This document shows positions 33,943-47,766 of a stretch of DNA of 54,465 nt, in pieces. Origin of the DNA: Lingula anatina (taxonomy: Eukaryota; Brachiopoda; Lingulata; Lingulida; Lingulidae); the NCBI RefSeq assembly GCF_001039355.2, contig NW_019775402.1:491624-546088 (forward strand). Direction: 5' to 3'. Below the pieces are notes generated by a model. It saw only the letters and a list, made by a program, of their open reading frames with translations. It was not told the origin of the DNA and searched no databases. Position numbers and translations under genes: made by a program. Every line of letters starts with the position of its first letter. Position 1 is the first letter of the stretch.

Positions 33943-36900
33943 GTTAGGTTATACAATAAACAAGGACAATTTTCGTTATGCCTGACGCGAATCTAAAGTG
34001 GCATCCTTTCGTCCAGTTTCCTGAAATAAAATCAATCATTTTTAGATTATTTAAGTGCATTTCGAGGAAATTTCATTTAAAGTTTACCCTGGGATTTCTG
34101 TATAAAAGCCCTGCTGAGTTGCAAATTGGAGTTGGGAGCTTGAAAGCCGGTTCTTCGAACACACATACACACTTTTTTATAACGCACATTTCTAATACTT
34201 TTTTTTAAATGTACGTCTGTTATTTAAATCAAATGGCATGACTCACAAACCTGAATGAACCAACAGTGTTCATATTGCTTGGAGATACAATATCAAATTC
34301 AAGACAGAAGGAAATTGTACACGAGTAGTCAGAAAATTAACGGAAGCTGGATGTACTAGACACTGTGATTTCCCAAAATCCATTACTGATTCACGACTAC
34401 AAGTGCTGAGTTTTGAACTGCTTCTGTTCACATGTATTCTCTGTGTCTTTCATTATAGTTCCCATTTTGGTTAAAGGAGTTATGGCAATGTCAGTAAACA
34501 CGATAAGTAACACAGGCCAAAGTACATTTTTCGATTTACTGCTAGTATTGTCAAAAGCACGATAAGTAACATTACCTTTAGAAATTAAAAACAATAAGGC
34601 AGACAATCCTTCACAAATCTAAATATCACACATAATGATTTTAACCACAGCGTGGCCAAGTTTCTTATTGTATTGTGCCCCATGGGACGCAAGGATCACG
34701 GACTTCGTAATAGTTCTGCTTTGACCTTTAGTAACGCAACGTGTTTGACGACAGCTTGGATCCCTAGCGGCACAGATACAGTTCTATCTATCGGTCTGAT
34801 AACAGGCAGCAAACGAAACAGACAGTGTTCAACAGAGTGGGCCTGGAAAACTGATACCGACTGTTACTTATATGCGGCCAAAGGCCTAGTAAATCTCGCG
34901 CGTCCGTTCCGAGATTCTGTGATCAAGCTTGTTTTTTGCCCTCAGGATATTTAAGTGACGTCAGGCCCGATCCGGCACATCCATTTCCGTTCCGAAGGTC
35001 AGGCATGATAGAAAATGTCATATAGATTTGATATGAAGTTTTTATTGCCCAGTTTGATGCGTCCCAGAAAATGGTAAATCGATGATAGAAGTACTGCTGC
35101 TCTGCTTCTTTTTCTGGAGTGCATTTTGAAGTCGTTTCCAATATGCTTATATTTTATTTCAACAGCAAAATCGCATTGTTTCTTAGCTACCCTAAGTATA
35201 TTTAATCATCGTAACTTTTATTTCGTTAATCCATTTCAATGAAATCTTGCCACCGACATTAGTCTTTACCTTTGGCATTACAGCAGGCTCTCTATAGTAT
35301 TAGTTTTCTTATGCAAGGCAGTCCTTACATGAACATGTAAAACCTACTTAGAAAAAAATTAATTTTCTAACAAAAAGCTAACTTCTTTTTTTAAAGGTCG
35401 ACCAGGCTTGAAAAGCTCTTTATGTTATGGTTAATGGAACCCTAACATTTAAATGCTTTAATACCTTCATCAGACTGCATTTTATTTGAGGATAATATTA
35501 TGTTATGAAAACATTGAGTCGACCGAGATTCCAATCTCGTCAAGCAAACTATATTCATTGCAATGTATTGAAAGGTATAAAATTTTAATTTGTGACATCA
35601 GTAATGAACGATGTGTCAAGGCAATAGTGATAACAACCGGGTTTATTAAGCATCAGTATTATGGATAGTTTATAAGAGAGAGTTTTCCATTTGAATGTAA
35701 AGAACAGTCGCGTCCATCTACTTCGCCATCATTTTCAGCAGTATACCATGATGAGCTGCTTTTAGGAACTGATTAAAAACGCCGTGTTGATGTACAATAT
35801 TTTTTTACCACGTCATCATAAAATATATTTGTTGAACCATGCTTTATTACATCGCGGTAACACCGAGTGGCGCACACAAAGGCATTCATGACGCAACTGA
35901 GAAGGTGATCTCTTCTTGCCTCAGTGCGAAAGTAGAAGCGTTTCCAGATGAACGACGGGCCCAGCGGGAACCCGGCAAGATGTGCGCGAGCCTAGTGATC
36001 GTTCAAGGAAATTGGCATCGGCTTATCGTCTGCATTTAAAGCTTTTATGCGATTTGAAATGCGAAAAAAATCTCACGTCACTTTATACAATTGTTTCTAT
36101 AAGGTTTTCAATAGCTGTTGGCTAAGAAAAGATCGATTGCTGCCGCGTTTATAATCGGAGTGTGTCTGAGCTCTTTGAGGCAAAGGAAGAGAACCTAGAA
36201 CCCGTAATGAGATATATCCAATTTTGCATCACTAAGAATAATAAAAGTACAGGAAAATGTGAACGTTCAGATGTTGGTAGGTGCGAGGCGTCTTTGCCAT
36301 GACATTATAAATCCAAACGCTCCGGTGCTGGGGTATTGGCACAGGGCTGTCCCCTCCAAGCCAACGTTAGACCAATGCCGTCTTACTATATGGGCGTGGA
36401 CCCTCTATTATTCAGATAGCTGGTAAAATGATGAAGGATTATCTAAACAGTCCTTTCTTTAAACTGCTGTGAGCGCACCTCTTAGCGCGTTTAGGGGGTA
36501 TTTTTGGTCAAGGAACATGCAAACACGTGTGCTTCTAGGCTTATTTGATTGATATTACTTCCATTGAAACGTTTCTCTTGTCCATGTACCATTTGGCTCG
36601 TGGCACATGCGTATTTCCGCTGCAAGTCTTTGGTGTACATGGGCGAAACATTTTAAAACGTAAAGAAGTAACGAAACGCGTGTGACAAGGTGGGGAGTAG
36701 CCAAGTCCAAGGCCATATTCATCATAATCACCGAAGATTGACCAGACGCGTCCGCTGAGTAATTCAACGGTCGGTTTTTAACAGTCAGTTGCCGACTTTC
36801 AGTGCCTCCACTTGCGTTTCCGAGCCATCAGCGTTTCATCCTCCATCAGCAAAATAAACAGTCGTTTTCAACAATATAAACATTTAGAAAAAGCAACCCC

Positions 36901-38588
36901 TTGTCATCTAATTGGTATACATAGACCAGATAAATGGAGTTCACAGTATATACGCTTAAACTTCCTGTTTATCCGAACTTGGAATCGCCGTATTAAAAGC
37001 CTAAGTTAATTGTAAAGTTGGTTCAGCGTCTATTGGTATAATGGTGAAACCAAGTGGACAAACCACATACTTTTAGTCAAACTAAGAAACACTTCGTGGT
37101 TTCTGAGGTGGAAAACTGTTCTAATGCATGCATTTTAAAGAAGTTTAAGCAATTTCTACAGCCATGTCATCCGTAAACTCTAAGACCTTGGTACATCCTC
37201 AGACTGTACAACTGACGCAGCCTACAATGAATGATCTAATACAATTTCCTTTTTAATATTTCAAATAAAAAGCACTCTTGTTCGTCATACAGATGCTTTT
37301 ATTTACACTTAAGGCCCAAATTGGCATCTTATAACTAAAAAGTAGCCGGAATTACTCAGAGGTTTAGAACTAGCATCGAGAATATCCATTTGCAAATTCA
37401 ATAAAGTCGCTTTTAGTAATACACTTATGCATAAATGTTTGTAAGGTATCGCATAGAAAAAAACGGGGTGATAATCTGGCTTCGACCCAGCCAAATCCTA
37501 CTAATAGACGTTTAGAGATGAAGGTTATAGCTTTAGCCAACAGCTTTTGCAGATAGCAAGTTGGTTAATGTTTAAATTAAATTAAATCAGGTTTAATGAT
37601 GATATTAGATTAAGCATGGCAGCAAGTGCACGAAGGCAGACTGCGACGCAAAAAGTCGAAGTGGTCCTAGCGATCACAGTGAACAACGTAACAGGTGACC
37701 ACACAGGACATAGCCGGACATCGTAACAGGGAACTGAAATACGGATTCTCTGTAGATAATAGTAAACGAGCATCCCAGAGATCCGGTTGTGAAACCAAAA
37801 GTTGACACCCGCTCTTTACAAACCTTATTGTTATGTTATTTTAAACATAACTGCAAAATGGCACGGCAGATATGCAATTTCGAAGTTCCAAATGAAAGTA
37901 AGCGAACAACCAACAGGAGGCAGAACTTGAGATTGACTTCACGTTGCAACAAGCTTTGTAATATTGGGAAGGTCCTTGATCTATTATGCAGAGCGTGATT
38001 TAATCATTATTGATTTCGAAATTTATGCCAAGAACAGTAAATCACTTGTTTAGTGCATGCAAAGATGGAAGTCATCTATATCAGCTAAGCAACACCTATA
38101 TCGTAATAAAAATTAATTAATATCATTTTAGTGAAATGAAGTTTACAGTCAATGACTTATAAAATTTACATCATTACATGTCAATGGGCCAAAGAGTTCG
38201 AGTGTATTTCAGCACATTGTCAGTACAAGTAATGGAATGTTATCAATGGCAAGAAGAAAGATTAATTATCATTCTTTTATGATATGGTGGTGGATAATCT
38301 GTATGAACCGTAGTTGTGAACAAAGGTCAATTATAACATCATTACCCAATTAGGCAATTACAATACTTAACTTGATAGCTAATAATGAGAGTTATGGGAA
38401 AATGAATAATGATAGACATTATGTAGGAACGCAAAGCTATTACCAAACAAGGGAATGTTAATAGATTGAAGAACAGCTTAGAATGGAAAGTTATGGAAAA
38501 ACTAGAGAATATGTGTGATGCATCATGGTACATGTACTGGAATATGACATGAGATTAAAAGAAGAGTCATCTGATTGTAATTTTCAGG
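33943..38588. other. Long intergenic stretch; no gene seen
   Basis: About 4.6 kb of unique AT-rich DNA. Frames of up to 100 codons (for example 34652-34954 plus) were read and show no domain, signal peptide or repeat. The word CACGATAAGTAACA appears twice, near 34498 and 34557, about 59 bp apart. The phrase CAACTGACGCAGC near 37209 also occurs near 7771 downstream of the first receptor; this is too short to mean much. Confidence 0.45.
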
Positions 38589-38592
38589 AAAA

Positions 38593-38633
<41 letters not shown>
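38589..38633. repeat. A-run followed by (TA)n microsatellite
   Basis: About 13 A residues pass into about 16 TA units. Simple sequence. Confidence 0.95.
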
Positions 38634-38636
<3 letters not shown>

Positions 38637-39401
38637 CTAAATTATTTTGGGCACCAAAAGAGTGTATGTTCTCTTTCCTATCTCAAAGTGGTTAATAAAC
38701 ATTACATGTACCATACCTTTTTCACCACTGCTTGTGCAAATGTATGGTAGTGCGTTCCCCGCAATACACGTAGGGCATGGAAGTCAACTATTCAACTATT
38801 TTCAAGCTTCAACTATTAATTTAACACATTCATGAGATTTAAAAAAACGGGCAAACATTACACATTAGTATATATGCCGCTTTAGGACTCACAATATTGA
38901 AATGCATGGTTTCCTTATCCGAGATAATTAAGAAACACGAGGTCATTACAAATGATAAATCATCACGCTATACGAGAGAATAAATGGCATGTACTTTTCT
39001 CTGTTCTAACCTCATTACAATACGTGTGATTTGCGCAGGGGCGCAAGAATTCACCCCCAACAGAGACAAAGCACCGATTAAGCCAATACCCGTGAGTGTA
39101 CCTGTGCCGGTATGATCAGTACCGTGTCTCCGAAAGTTTTCGGTCTGTAACACAAAATCAACACGGTGTAAAATATAAGCATTTGCCCAATTTTATCGAT
39201 CAAATTACCGAATGGTTTGAATGCAGTTATCGCGTTCCCAGAGTACCTTTCCCAATACGTTTCAGCCCTCTTTTCTCGCGGCAGACGCACCAGGGAGGAG
39301 TGAAAAAGAATGGTCCATTGGCTCACTGCGTTTTAACGTCAATCCAAGCTGTTCGTGTGAACCTACTAACTCGATTAAATTATTCCTTGTCTTTCCTCTA
39401 A
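38634..39401. other. Intergenic; no gene seen
   Basis: Overlapping plus-strand frames at 39096-39401 and 39221-39460 and a minus-strand frame at 39078-39326 show no domain, and some run into the neighbouring element. Confidence 0.5.
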
Positions 39402-40083
39402 GGCCCCTATTTCACACAGACCACGAATCCCACGAATCGCCAGGAATTGACAAATTTTAGGATTCGTGAGGATTCGTGAGATTTTGCCAATTTTCTGGTC
39501 TAATTCGACACGCTCACGATTCATTTACGATACAGGTACGATAGTGTTACGAATATTCTTGGGATTCGGATGAAATCGTGAGATTTTGCCAATTTTCTGG
39601 TCTAATTCGACACGCTCTACGATTCAGTTACGATACAGATACTGTTACGAATGTTCGTGGGATTCGGCTGGAAGCGCACGAATATTGTCCAGAAATTCAC
39701 TACGATTTTTTGGAATCGGGAGTTCGTGGCCAAAACTATGAACAGCTCAAAATTTTTGCCACGAATTCCCGATTGATCAAGAATTGCAAGAACTTACTAC
39801 GATTATATACGAATCTGTTAAGAACTTCACGAACTGATTACGATTCACCCACGAATCCGGAAATTTTCAATTCCTGGCAATTCGTGGGATTCGTGGTCTG
39901 TGTGAAATAGGGGCATCAAAGTTTTTGCCGCCCATTCCTGTTGGTCAAGAAGTGCAAGAACTGACTACGAATATATACGAATCTGTTAAGAACTTCACGA
40001 ACTGATTACGATTCAACCACGAATCGTGAAATTTGTCAATTCATGCCCATTCGTGGGATTCGTGGTCTGTGTGAAATAGGGGC
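39402..40083. mobile_element. Inverted-repeat element built on ACGAATC / GATTCGTGG motifs, with internal and terminal duplications
   Basis: The left end (GGCCCCTATTTCACACAGAC, then CACGAATCCCACGAAT) is the inverted complement of the sequence ending at 39914, over about 58 bp with very few mismatches. That defines a 513-bp element. The right-end 169 bp (39746-39914) is repeated in tandem at 39915-40083, including the terminus GTCTGTGTGAAATAGGGGC. Inside, a unit of about 102 bp is repeated, with ATTTTGCCAATTTTCTGG at 39481 and again at 39583. ACGAAT or ATTCGT occurs many times on both strands. A 110-codon frame at 39578-39910 lies wholly within it and follows the repeat, so it is not accepted as a gene. 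No transposase is present. Confidence 0.85.
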
Positions 40084-40421
40084 ATAAGAGAGAAAATATT
40101 CAGTGAAAAAAGGGATTGGATTATGTCCGCCAAATGAATAATTTAGGGGTTGCTTTTTTATTTTTCATTGAAATGCGCCGGGATACTTTACACTATAGAA
40201 TTCGATCGTTTTACTGATATGATCAGTAAAACGAAATCCTTCTTGTTATTCGTAAGTATCGAATGTAACAATCTACATGATCTATCTGTACATACGTTGG
40301 ATATTATAGTCGTAAATTTGTTTCCCTGGCATAAAAGACTGTGCTAAAATAAAAAGCCACTGACGAAATTTGGTAAAAAGACAGTTCGTGCCATTCCCAA
40401 ATTACAAAACAAAGTCCCATT
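40084..40421. other. Intergenic; no gene seen
   Basis: Short unique stretch. The near-palindrome GTTTTACTGATATGATCAGTAAAAC at about 40209 has 10-bp arms (GTTTTACTGA and its complement) around a 5-nt loop. Otherwise nothing. Confidence 0.5.
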
Positions 40422-40606
40422 TCACACACACACACGCTCGCGCGCACGCGTTCATAATGTACGTATTACGCAGCAAATTCCTTGGATTCCTTGGCTGTGG
40501 CGGGGAAATTCGACACCTCTCTTTGGTGAACGCATGACATAGACAATATGCTGAAATACATTTTTTGCATGAAAAAAAGGATAGATAGATGGATAGATAG
40601 ATAGAT
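40422..40606. repeat. Two simple repeats: (CA/CG)n and (GATA)n
   Basis: A CACACA tract becoming CGCGC lies at 40422-40450. A GATA/GATG tract lies at 40579-40606. The sequence between them is unique and carries no gene. Confidence 0.85.
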
Positions 40607-40971
40607 GCCATTACATGAAAATGCAGTTAGATAACGATGTACAGTTGTAAGAGGGTATTTTTGTGCCCTTGGTACTTTGAATGCACCTGTGGGTCCGAGA
40701 AACAGATCGATCTAGAATCGTATTGCTTTAGGCGATTGAATAAATGAGAAAATAATATCCAGCGGTCGATATGTCCACCCACGGGCATGGTACGACAAAC
40801 ATTTCTTTTACACAGTTGCAAATACCAATAACGTGAACCCAAACCACATTCATTGTAATAGAATTATATTATCTCGTTTTTAAAATCCAATTTGCATCTT
40901 CCTTGTGGACGTAAAATTCGTTTAAAACTGGATATCATTTCCACGCTTTCTTTTTTAATTCATTTTTCTGG

Positions 40972-41405
40972 CATATGCCTTATGATAAGGAAATTAACAA
41001 TTAAATAATTCATAAAAGGACAGAATAGATCATATTTCTGAAGAGCTGCTCTCTTTTTTTTAATTCACTACACTAAGTCATACAAACACGCATGTCACAT
41101 TACCGTTTATATTTCTATAAGTATAACCTGGAATGGATGTTAGTGCTTAAATAACTAAACAATAACTAAACAAAACCGAGGAGCAAGGATTGCATATGCC
41201 TTATGCTAATGGAATAAACAATTAAATAATTCATAAAAAGACAGAATAGATCATATTTCTGACGCGTTGCTCTCTCTTTTCTTAATTCACTACACTAGGT
41301 CATACAAACACGTATGTCACTTGACGGATCATTACCGTTTATATTTCTATGCACAACCTGGGATAGATGTTGGTGCTTTAATAACTAAACAAAACCGAGG
41401 AGCAA
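40972..41405. repeat. Tandem duplication, unit about 221 bp, two copies
   Basis: CATATGCCTTATG starts at 40972 and again at 41193, and both copies end AACCGAGGAGCAA. The copies differ by substitutions and small indels: the second has an extra phrase TTGACGGATC and lacks a few bases elsewhere. The divergence is larger than between the presumed alleles at 17-25 kb, which argues for an old duplication rather than an assembly error. Confidence 0.88.
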
Positions 41406-44171
41406 TTAAGGCTTGCTCCTGGCCGCAGCTTTCACCTAGACTTGACTTTACCTGAGTAACCTGAAACCATTGATTTCCCCCTGTTGGATTCCCCTAGAAG
41501 CGCCATTTAATCGTCTATCGTTTTTATCCTATTTCAACCCAATCTCTCTACGTGATATTTTGATAACTGGCATTCAGAGATCGTTTCCTTGATATCCATC
41601 GTATTAAAGCGTTCCCCGCGCACCGGTTCCTCGCGGGTTAAGCGAATTGTGGTTCTAGATACTGAATTAAGCGCGATTCAACTCCGCCAATGTGTGTGGA
41701 GTGTAATCTCCTCCTTTCATTTATAGGAAATGACTAGATTTCCTGAGCGTTATCTTGTTGAAGGTTTGGTTTTTACAAACAGGTCAGTCCGTAAAACGCA
41801 CCCCGTCTACACTGGCCTATCAATAGACGAAATTGCTTTACATTGACAGTAAATTGAGAATAAATCTACAAAAATAAATCAAGTGAGCGCCTCAAACTAT
41901 TTGAGCTACTTTAGAATTGATGGGATTCTTGCATTCACGCAGATCGTATCTGAAGGAACCAAGAATGATAGTAAATATTTGGGGGCGAACTCATATTCTG
42001 GCAGAAAATAATTGACAACTATAGGTTCCAATATAAACCTACAATTACATTTACGCATTACCCTGCCGGAAAAAGATGTAAATACTGGAGATGTAAAAAT
42101 GCCTTTTTCCTAATTCAATTACAGACACTTATGTCGACAACTTATCAAACCGGTCAGCTCTCGTCGGTTATCCATTGAAGGGATTCATTTTCTGATTAAT
42201 TTCTCTGGCGACTTTTTAAGTCGCGTTAATTCTCCTTCGATATCCGGTAAGATATCAGCGCCCCATGAATAGTATCAATTCGATCGTACCATTGGAAATT
42301 TCAGTTGCGATATGTGTAGGACTTTGTCTCTCTTGGCTGTAAACTCGGCTAGTGTGTTGTCTGCACAGTGTCTGTGAATGTTGTATGCAGTGCTGTGATT
42401 TCATACCAATACCTGGGCGGCGTTTCTCGATTTTACATTATTATTGTTCTATACAATTTTAGCAGAATGGCACATAGTCATTTATTTCTTTCATACCTTT
42501 AATCCAATATAATTGTACTGTGCCTTAAAAGGTAGAACCTAACCTAAGCTCGTCTAAGGATAACAGTATGTATGTTTGAGTACATTAGGCCCTTTATATT
42601 CAAAGTACAAATTGGCTTTTAAGCCAATAAATATGTCTCCTCGCCCATAAAGATACTCTATTTTAACAATGTTCTCAAAGTGGTACTTCTTCGTACGTGT
42701 AAGACCTGTAAGTGTTTTAATCAAGTAACAATGAAATGGAACCGTTCTCAGTGCAGCTGGCGTATATGCAGCATTTCTAATTTGACGCTCCGTAATGAAA
42801 ATCGTGTGGTTTCACATGCTTCCTTCATTCACGCCTCATGCTGTCGTTTTTATCAATACACCGCAATGTCGAACATGCAGTACAAAAATATCAGCAAAAA
42901 CGCGGTTCACTTTTGACCCATTTTAACAGAATTAATTCATTGCCACTCTTCAAATGTAGTGTTCCTTTTGAAATTAGATACCACAGTCGTGTGAATAGAT
43001 ATGGCATACAATAAGACATGAACGGGGTTTTGTTATTTTCCAAGACGCTAGGGTAACATTTTCAAGACGAAAACGGTGTCATACAGAATAGAAAGAGAAA
43101 TCGATTTATTAAATGGAATTTGGTCCGTTTGCCATTTCTACCAAACTGACCCCGGCAGCTAATAGCAGTTATTTGAGATGTAATCATAAATAGAATTGAA
43201 AGGCGTAAGTTTTCTTGGAGTCGGTATGGTAAGAACTGAGAAAGAAGCATCCTTCGCCCGTCATTTTTATATATTGAACAATCTCTAAAAATCAGGCATG
43301 TCCCTTTGAATACATTTACTGATATTGCTATAGAATATTTCAAAAGATAAACTTACTGATTTGACCATTTACGTTTTAATTCATTTAAAGAAATTAGTCA
43401 GCTCAAAGATTCCCCTAACCTAGGATTCTAGAGATTAAAGGGCTATACACATTAATAATTTTATAGGAAGATCGAACAACTACTTACAATTAAACTTCTG
43501 CGGCCGTTTTTCTTGTGATCACAAACATGCTCAACTCGGCTCTCGAAAAACGCAATCCCTGGATTTTTTAGCGAAAAGACTGCTCTCCGAGAACGCTGTT
43601 TCTCTTTTTAACAGACAGCATATGCCACCTAGGCGCATGCGCGTGCCTACCGAAAGCAGCCAATAGTTGGGTTGGGTTTCATAATGCCATAGGGAAATTT
43701 TCCAGGAACGCAAAATTTTGTGCATTTTGTACCAGTATAGCTTTTTAATTCTACATTGTTGAGTTTTCCTTTTATAATTAAACCTTAACATGCAAGTACT
43801 CACCACGATCTTATAGAATGCTTAATGGGTATTTGAATTGCTAAAATAGAACGTACGTGCCCTGCTGCACTGATACAGTGGTGATAATGCAACAATATTG
43901 GACTCAATGGAGAGATATTACAATTCGCAGTGTCAACGACACATCTAAACCGACTGACCGTTTAGGTATGTACAAAAAGGTTACTGGTACAAATACAAGG
44001 CTAGATAAAAACAAGATTCAAGTGTATGCAAATTGGTTATGTGCAACTTTATATCATTTTTGGTGCTCAATTCAGGTGTTTATGAAAATCTCACGTAAAC
44101 ACACGTTAAACCAGAAAGTAAAAATCACTTGACTGCAGAATTTTCTGTGATGCTTGGTGAGTACATTTCCA

Positions 44172-44172
<1 letters not shown>
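41406..44172. other. Intergenic; no gene seen
   Basis: About 2.8 kb without a supported feature. Frames up to 93 codons (43062-43343 minus, 43531-43806 minus, 43857-44132 plus) show nothing recognisable. Confidence 0.5.

Positions 44173-44239
<67 letters not shown>
44173..44239. repeat. (TA)n microsatellite
   Basis: An uninterrupted run of about 33 TA units. Confidence 0.97.
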
Positions 44240-44357
44240 TCGTACGTCTCTCATTTTACACACTGATTGTCAAATATCCCACAAAGAAACATGTTAAAAC
44301 AAGGTGCAGTTAGTTCTACACATCACTAGTATACCCTTGTCAACATGGAAATCTAAT

Positions 44358-44419
44358 CAGAAAGTTCTGAGAAGCATCAACTTGTGTTCAGAAAGTTCTG
44401 AGAAGCATCAACTTGTGTA
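44358..44419. repeat. 31-bp tandem duplication
   Basis: CAGAAAGTTCTGAGAAGCAT with its following CAACTTGTGT occurs at 44358 and again at 44389, with no difference seen up to the last base. Confidence 0.9.
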
Positions 44420-44669
44420 ATTGGCCCATGATAAGTTTTTTTCCCGACAGGAGAAATTTATCTATTTAGTGCACAAGGAAAGGAACAGTGGGAGTGTTGT
44501 GATACGTAACTCCTTCAGTACAGATCACACGAAGCCGATATAATGATGATGAAGTGTCGTCGAGATGGCTATCATCTTTGTTATCCAGCAAGTTTCTATC
44601 CCCCTTCTTGATAACTTGTTTGTGTGCTTGTTTTTGTATGCGTGTGTGCGTTTGTTCGTGTTTTTATGT

Positions 44670-44671
<2 letters not shown>

Positions 44672-44704
<33 letters not shown>

Positions 44705-44705
44705 C

Positions 44706-44781
<76 letters not shown>
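44672..44781. repeat. Compound (GT)n-(GA)n microsatellite
   Basis: A GT run with one interruption (GCGAGCTT near 44700) passes into a GA run of about 16 units. Frames through it encode Cys-Val then Arg-Glu repeats and are artefacts. Confidence 0.96.
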
Positions 44782-44785
<4 letters not shown>

Positions 44786-47705
44786 GAGAGGTGATCTCAA
44801 AAGGTAAAAATACGCGTAGACGAACAGATAGATGCTATACATGCGAGTGGATGTTAAATCCGGCGGGGGGGAAACACACACAATGTCACCCTAACAGCAA
44901 ACAAATAGCTGCAATAACGGCGATAATAACCCCTTCCTCCTGTTACACAATATATATCTTATATCAACACACATCAAGAAGAGAATCTATCACACCAGCT
45001 TCTCCGGGTCACCGCTTGCGTCATACCAGCTCATACCAGCTCATTTCTGCAAATGACACGTCTTCGTCTTTGTTATTTCTTAGGCACAATTGTCGACAGG
45101 CGAGATTCTAAATGATGAGGGTTTATTATTACATTTCCCAGGAAATTCCATGAATCAAACGCCCTTTTTTATTTCAATCCAAGTCATACCTGATGTATTC
45201 CGTGACAGTTTGGATTTGTGTTATGATGGGAATATAAATGCGTTGTTGATCATGCTGAGAATTACATATAATATGCAAGTACGTTTATTTCGTAACGTCT
45301 GCACCTTGTGCAACTGGTGAATATGTACAGATCTGAAAAGCAATGCAGTGGGGCACGTGGGTAAATCTACAAAGGACAAGCTAATAAAGTATGACTAGAA
45401 TAAGAAAAGACTACTTTGTAACAGCACTTTTGTACCGTAGTTCACTGAATGGCTGGTATCTTGTCATATTATACTAAAAACGTCTCCGCCTACCCTCACC
45501 CAACCCAACCCACCCCCTGTACACAACAGCGGGCCCAGGGGGCACGACAAGCACGTGCTTTTCTCTTACTTTCTAAGGAACACCCTTTCTCCCTCTCATA
45601 ATAATTACAGCACAACGAGCGAGAGAAATCGAAATCATGCACTTTTCCCATCTCTGTGCCCTTCTTATGATAGTAAAATAAAAATTAACCGCCTCTTCTG
45701 ATTTACTTCTGCCGTGCTTTGTTTTGCAAGAATTCTTACCTTGTTTCGCGTGGCGAAAAGGTATCTTTGTGCATCCCCCCCTAACAGGACCCTGGAGCCG
45801 CCAGTGACAAAATGCAGCCTGTCCATCTAGTTATAAAACTATACAAGTAATATATTTCGACGACACTGCAAAATAAACTGTCGGTACCGCTGTGACGATA
45901 TGTTCTTTTCAATACTTGTTCTCTCCATTTAAGCATGTACGCGGGGACAGCATTTCAGATACCTCTACACGTTGCTCGATTTCATCAGCTAGTGGAAACA
46001 GAGAAACTGATGCAGAGCAGCAATGTATGTCGGAAGGCGATGAATGAATGATACTAAGGGTGAGTTTGACATAACCCCCATAAATAAAAAATGTACAAAT
46101 AAACAACACGTGTACAGAGATGTTTGAGAAACCAGCGAAATATCACAGCCCCCTCCCCAATATCTTTTAACCTTTAATGTATACCTCTACAATATACTAG
46201 TGGTAAATAACACATCGGAAATACGTTGAGTTATATCCACTAGCTCCTCACTACTGTATCTAACCTGAATATATCGGATATAGCAATGGAGTGTAAAGAG
46301 AATCGAGCGTCTGTCTATACGTAAGGCGTACTTAAGACCGTTAAGTCGAAGGGATCTGAGAGTCAGCACAAATGTCCCGTTGACGGCAATAAAGAGAGCG
46401 AGATCTACAGTACGATCCGGCACCCACACATACACGCCCGTGTTTAACTCCCTACAGATATACACATGTAAATGAAATGTTTCATGTACGTGCTATGTAA
46501 AGCCCCTTGCAAAAAGAAATTACCAAATACATTTTGAAAAGTTGCATGTGACTGGTTTCTTGGACACGTACAAACGAAATGATATATCTAATTTTAGCTG
46601 TCGATTGACGAAAGGATGCAGAGATTGAAAACGCAACAATATGAATTGCCTGAAAAGAGCAAAAGTCTCTATCTGATGGTCTCTAGTGAAATAGACCAGT
46701 TTGCCTCAAAGATGTTCGATTAGCATGTTTCCAATTAAAACCTCAGAGAATCCGAATCCCCGGAATGACTTTGCTCTTTGCCATTTGATGCAAGCATAGA
46801 AATTGCCCACTTTCTAAAAATTGTGTCCCTTTTATCATTTTACTTGGTCACAAAATGCAGAATGGCAATTTCAGGCTAGAGTCGGTACCTTGGTCAAAGT
46901 CACACAAGAGTGGATACATTGGATAGTTAATAAAAAAAACATCTAAATTGCCTTGGTCTATTACTTCAGAACTTTAAACCCGAAACTACGCTAAACACCT
47001 AAAAGAGACAGTGGTAATGGCCATCAATTATACGCCGCTATTTAAAGCACAAATACAATGTATTTTTGATAGATATGCTGTAAGCAGATACACTGGAAGC
47101 TACATGACTTTTATCGAAACTCATTCTGAAACAATCATCTACCGACATGAGTCAGTGCTTTCATCCTTGCTTTCATCTTTTTCATCTTATTGCTTCTTCC
47201 CCCATTCCTCTCCTTGCCTCTCATCTAACACACATTCACGCATTCTATAAAATCAATCATATGTGCTTGACTTACAGTTTCAGAAGTCCTTTGAATAATG
47301 CCGCGCTTCTCTGCATCATTACCAGCATCGGTTGCTCTGGGAAGCCTGGTAGAAATGACAGATACTGACAAGTGTGCTTCTTGATCTGAAGGTCAAACAA
47401 GTGGTGTCCACTCTTCACTCTTGTGGGACTTGTGCTCTGTGTGGCTTCAAAGATGCGCCATGACAGCAGTAATATCTGTCTGCGCATTCAGTTTACGCAC
47501 CTACTGGTACATGCAGGCTTTGCTGCCAGTGAGTGTTGATTTTTCATTATGTTCAACTTCGCTCAAGCTTCATCCACCTGTAAGTGCACGTGTGTCTCAG
47601 CATGCACCTTGGATTATTGTTTGCTTGAATTAGATCCAGTATATGTGAGAAACAAGGCACGTGGCAGCCCATGGGTGTTCCGCTCATCACGCAGTATTAC
47701 GCTTT
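44782..47705. other. Intergenic; no gene seen
   Basis: About 2.9 kb of unique DNA. The phrase CATACCAGCT is tandemly doubled near 45022-45041. A CCCAACCCAACCCACCCCC tract lies near 45497. No gene is supported. Confidence 0.5.
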
Positions 47706-47737
<32 letters not shown>

Positions 47738-47766
47738 TGTGTGTGTGAGAGAGAGAGAGAAAGAGA
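47706..47766. repeat. Compound (GT)n-(GA)n microsatellite
   Basis: A GT run with one TCT interruption is followed by a GA run, in the same strand order as at 32543 and 44672. Confidence 0.95.

Noticed and set aside
39578-39910. 110-codon plus-strand frame
   Set aside because: Lies entirely inside the inverted-repeat element at 39402 and simply follows its repeated motif.
44525-45111. Frames of 118 and 185 codons through GT/GA repeats
   Set aside because: Long only because GT/GA repeats contain no stop codons; low-complexity Cys-Val and Arg-Glu products.
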